Part shown: piece after piece, positions 61,781 to 64,000 of the stretch | Layout: each line of letters begins with the position of its first letter | How positions within the stretch are numbered: the first letter of the stretch is position 1 | Assembly: GCA_934167665.1 (NCBI GenBank) | Contig: CAKPLN010000002.1 | Span: forward strand, 124,001 to 188,000 | DNA length: 64,000 nt | From: an uncultured Bacilli bacterium | GTDB lineage: Bacteria > Bacillota_I > Bacilli_A > RF39 > UBA660 | Reading direction: 5' to 3' | Program-made: the position numbers and the translations under genes | The notes under the pieces: model-generated | What the model saw: only the letters and a program-made list of their open reading frames with translations | Databases searched by the model: none | Told to the model about the DNA's origin: nothing

Positions 61781-62560
61781 TTGAATTTTAAGGTTGGTGA
61801 TTTAGTAACTCGTATTTCTTATAAACATGATGTTGTCTTTAAAATTATTGGTTTTGAGGGAAATACGGTTTTTTTAAAGGGCGTTGATTTGCGGTTGATT
61901 GCTGATTGTGATATTGATGACTTAGTAAAAGCTGATAGATTTGTTGATAATGACAAGGAAATAATCGATGCTAATGTTAGAGATATTAGTATTGATAGGA
62001 GTCAGTATTTTTATTTACCGGGTAAAATTTTACATATAGATGGTGATAATGATTATTTAGAAAGATGTATGCGTTTTTATGATGATCTTAAGGTAAAAGC
62101 GAATGGTATAACATTGTCAGAAGTAGATATACCTTATCGTATTGGTGAGCTTCTTAATGAATTTCAACCGGATATTGTTGTTATTACTGGTCATGATGCT
62201 TATTATGCAAAAAAACGAGATAGTAAGGATTTGAACAATTACCAAAATACAATTAATTTTATTGATGCCGTTAAGGAAGCACGTAAGTATGAAAAAAGTC
62301 AGGATAAACTAATTATAATTGCTGGGGCGTGTCAGTCAAATTATGAAGAGTTAATTAAAGCTGGTGCTAATTTTGCCTCAAGTCCTAAAAGAATAAATAT
62401 ACATGCATTAGATCCTGCTATAATAGCAGCATCTTTAGCTCTTTCTGATAAAAACCAAAGTATTGATTTAATTCATTTGATTGAAAAAACAAAATATGGA
62501 AAAGATGGTATTGGTGGAATTATTACCAATGGTACTATGTATGTGGGGTATCCTAGATGA
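61781..62560 (+). CDS. yabG: Sporulation-specific protease YabG
   Basis: The 259-residue protein matches YabG along its length, e.g. FKVGDLVTRISYKHDVVFKI, PGKILHIDGDNDYLERCM, VVITGHDA and the C-terminal GGIITNGTMYVGYPR. YabG processes spore coat proteins under sigma-K in B. subtilis. The start is TTG with GGAGATGAT upstream. Its stop overlaps the veg start. Confidence 0.93.
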   Translation: MNFKVGDLVTRISYKHDVVFKIIGFEGNTVFLKGVDLRLIADCDIDDLVKADRFVDNDKEIIDANVRDISIDRSQYFYLPGKILHIDGDNDYLERCMRFYDDLKVKANGITLSEVDIPYRIGELLNEFQPDIVVITGHDAYYAKKRDSKDLNNYQNTINFIDAVKEARKYEKSQDKLIIIAGACQSNYEELIKAGANFASSPKRINIHALDPAIIAASLALSDKNQSIDLIHLIEKTKYGKDGIGGIITNGTMYVGYPR

Positions 62561-62769
62561 TGCTTGATAAAATTAAAAATCTTGTTGCTGAAAATAGGGG
62601 AATTAAGCATGTATTTAGATTTAATGGTATAAGAAATCAAAATGAGGAATTTATAGGTAAGATTGTAGGAGTTTATCCAGCAATATTTACGGTTGAACTT
62701 CCAAATAAGGTAATTAAATCATTTAGTTATACTGACTTATTAATTAACAATTTAGAGATCATGGAATGA
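62557..62769 (+). CDS. veg: Veg protein
   Basis: The 70-residue protein (MMLDKIKNLVAENRG, then a strand-rich core with FIGKIVGVYPAIFTVELPN and SFSYTDLL) matches Veg, linked to biofilm and spore outgrowth. The second ATG may be the true start. It overlaps the yabG stop. Confidence 0.88.
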   Translation: MMLDKIKNLVAENRGIKHVFRFNGIRNQNEEFIGKIVGVYPAIFTVELPNKVIKSFSYTDLLINNLEIME

Positions 62770-62870
62770 TTATTTTTCTTATATATAACAATAAAAATCT
62801 TGCAATTTAATATTGTATATTATAAAATATACTTATAAAGTTTAAATACTTTAGAGGGAGGAATAATCAT

Positions 62871-63146
62871 ATGAAGATTACAACTGTAAATGTACGTAAA
62901 ATTGAAAAAGAAGGTTCTCGTATGAAAGGAATTGCATCTGTATTATTAGATGATTGTTTTGCAGTACATGATATCCGTATTATAGAAGGAGATAACGGAC
63001 TTTTTATAGCAATGCCTAGCCGAAAGGTAGCTGCTGGTGGTTATCGTGATATAGCTCATCCAATTAATCCAGAAGTTCGTGCTATGTTTGAAGAAGCTAT
63101 TTTAGATGCTTATAAAAAAGCAGATGATGTAGCTACTGAAGAGTAA
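62871..63146 (+). CDS. spoVG: Septation protein SpoVG
   Basis: The 91-residue RNA- and DNA-binding protein begins MKITTVNVRKIEKEGSRMKG and contains FAVHDIRIIEGDNGLFIAMP, both diagnostic. It regulates division and sporulation. GAGGGAGG precedes the start. In B. subtilis spoVG lies farther from veg; the genes between them are absent here. Confidence 0.97.
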   Translation: MKITTVNVRKIEKEGSRMKGIASVLLDDCFAVHDIRIIEGDNGLFIAMPSRKVAAGGYRDIAHPINPEVRAMFEEAILDAYKKADDVATEE

Positions 63147-63151
63147 TAATT

Positions 63152-63180
63152 CAATATGTCCATGTGGGCATATTTTTTTT
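63152..63180 (+). terminator. Rho-independent terminator after spoVG
   Basis: ATATGTCC and GGGCATAT arms (one G-U pair) with a T-run. Confidence 0.8.
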
Positions 63181-63225
63181 GCATATTTTTTTGATTTGTA
63201 CATATTATTCTTTAGGAGGATAGTT

Positions 63226-63519
63226 ATGGATAAACAAGATAATAATATTAATAGTTATAGTCATGGAGTTAGTTTGTTTGAAAAAAAGAGTTTAGTTATA
63301 ACAGGAGTAAAAAAAATAGAAAATTTTGATAAAGAACAATTTTTATTGGAAACTATTATGGGATTTATGTTGATTAAGGGTAGTGATTTGGAACTTGTTA
63401 AATTGGATACATTACAAGGAAATGTTTCTATAAAGGGTACTATTAGTTCAATTGATTATATTGATGACAATGTTAAAAAGAATAAAGAAGATAGTATTTT
63501 TAGTAGGTTATTTAAATAA
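63226..63519 (+). CDS. yabP: Sporulation protein YabP
   Basis: The 97-residue protein has the YabP/YqfC segment SLVITGVKKIENFDKEQFLL, then TIMGFMLIKGSDLELVKLD and the NVSIKGTI strand. It belongs to the mother-cell sporulation set. The start follows TTAGGAGG. It lies just before yabQ; the yabO gene usually upstream is absent. Confidence 0.88.
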   Translation: MDKQDNNINSYSHGVSLFEKKSLVITGVKKIENFDKEQFLLETIMGFMLIKGSDLELVKLDTLQGNVSIKGTISSIDYIDDNVKKNKEDSIFSRLFK

Positions 63520-63795
63520 TTGAATTTAAAATTACAAATTATTTGTCTTATATATTCTTTTATTTTTGGCATTGTTTTTGGTATTCTTTTTAAGATTTTA
63601 TATAGATTTTTATTTTATAAAAGAAAATTAATATGTTTTATAAATACGTTTTTATTTATTTTGATAATGTCTCTTATTTATTTTTTTATTTTGTTATTTA
63701 TTAATAATGGTATTTTACATATTTATTTTCTAGTATTGTTTCTTGGGGGATTTTTACTTTTTTTATATATTTTTAATTTAAATTGTAAAAAATAA
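63520..63795 (+). CDS. yabQ: Spore cortex membrane protein YabQ (short)
   Basis: A 91-residue membrane protein with about three hydrophobic helices. It begins at a TTG that touches the yabP stop, with no strong ribosome-binding site, so it is probably coupled. Identification rests on position and membrane topology; B. subtilis YabQ is about 211 residues, so this is much reduced. Confidence 0.7.
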   Translation: MNLKLQIICLIYSFIFGIVFGILFKILYRFLFYKRKLICFINTFLFILIMSLIYFFILLFINNGILHIYFLVLFLGGFLLFLYIFNLNCKK

Positions 63796-63828
63796 ATGTA
63801 AAGTCGATTTTTTTGGTTTTGTTTTTAT

Positions 63829-63857
63829 TGTATATGTACATTAATTGGCCTTATAAT
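63829..63857 (+). promoter_or_regulatory. Possible promoter for the divIC-like gene
   Basis: TATAAT (63852-63857) with a weak TTGTAT-like -35 near 63828-63834. Confidence 0.4.
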
Positions 63858-63883
63858 ATATGTTGTAAGGGTAGGTGAAATTA

Positions 63884-64000
63884 GTGGCTAGAAAAAAGAG
63901 CTTGCGAGTAAGAAAGATGCAACGAAGAATGCTTATTTTTGGGGCTAGTTCTATTATTGTCATTGTGGCTACTACTTTTACAATAGGTAAATATTGGGTT
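63884..64000 (+). CDS. divIC: DivIC/FtsB-like septum formation protein, N-terminal part
   Basis: Only the first 39 codons are in the window: a basic segment (ARKKSLRVRKMQRRM) and one transmembrane helix (about 17-35). It starts with GTG after AGGTGAA. The location after yabP-yabQ matches divIC in B. subtilis; the coiled coil that would confirm it lies beyond the edge. Confidence 0.65.
   Translation, partial: MARKKSLRVRKMQRRMLIFGASSIIVIVATTFTIGKYWV

Overview
The window is about 64 kb of very AT-rich chromosome around the replication origin of an endospore-forming low-GC Gram-positive bacterium. TGA works as a normal stop codon, so this is not a Mycoplasma-type genetic code. The gene order follows the Bacillus subtilis origin region closely. 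Sporulation genes are spread through it (spoIIR, the ytaF/mntP-type gene, spoIIIJ/yidC with jag, bofA, spoVT, yabG, spoVG, yabP, yabQ). Together these suggest an AT-rich member of Bacilli, perhaps an uncultured, gut-type lineage; no finer placement can be made from this sequence.

Layout. From 1 to 32,010 most genes lie on the minus strand, and from 32,318 onward almost all lie on the plus strand, so the origin is at about 32.0-33.8 kb. The left arm, read away from the origin, holds rpmH-rnpA-yidC-jag, mnmE-mnmG-rsmG, noc, parA-parB-mscS-DUF951-abgT, ychF, a laccase-domain gene, rpsF-ssb-rpsR, a short gdpP-type gene with rplI-dnaB, an M23 peptidase with walJ-rlmH-ung, and finally ywiB-argS-rpoE and prfA-prmC-spoIIR-mntP-fbaA. 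A head-on block (6.4-10.4 kb) carries a class A penicillin-binding protein, a small membrane protein, a LemA-type protein and pta. The right arm holds dnaA, dnaN, a ComK-like gene, recF, gyrB, gyrA, an IS200-type transposase gene, a 1.3-kb non-coding array, the SRP RNA, tadA, dnaX-ybaB-recR-bofA, holB-ricT-trmN-rsmI, pth-mfd, spoVT, a T-box-controlled metG, tatD, three related exported proteins with a SipW-type signal peptidase, rsmA, yabG-veg, spoVG, yabP-yabQ and the start of a divIC-like gene.

The most striking region is 41.99-43.27 kb. Two exact-period (309 bp) tandem units plus a partial third and a decayed copy each combine parS-type sites (TGTTTCACGTGAAACA), a DnaA box touching the parS site, and Noc-binding sites (ATTTCCCGGGAAAT). 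The cognate proteins ParA, ParB, Noc and DnaA are all encoded within 20 kb. Another perfect Noc site lies inside dnaX. This looks like a compact centromere, nucleoid-occlusion and DnaA-binding locus, unlike the scattered sites of B. subtilis. The Noc homologue is also unusual: it lacks the N-terminal membrane-targeting helix and carries a disordered linker of about 210 residues.

Other points of interest are a ComK-like regulator between dnaN and recF, a GdpP-type phosphodiesterase reduced to its catalytic half with an altered GGGGH motif, and a TasA/SipW-like secretion locus. RNA-level control is visible as an S6:S18 leader, a methionine T-box, and hairpins that cover the ribosome-binding sites of tnpA and spoIIR.
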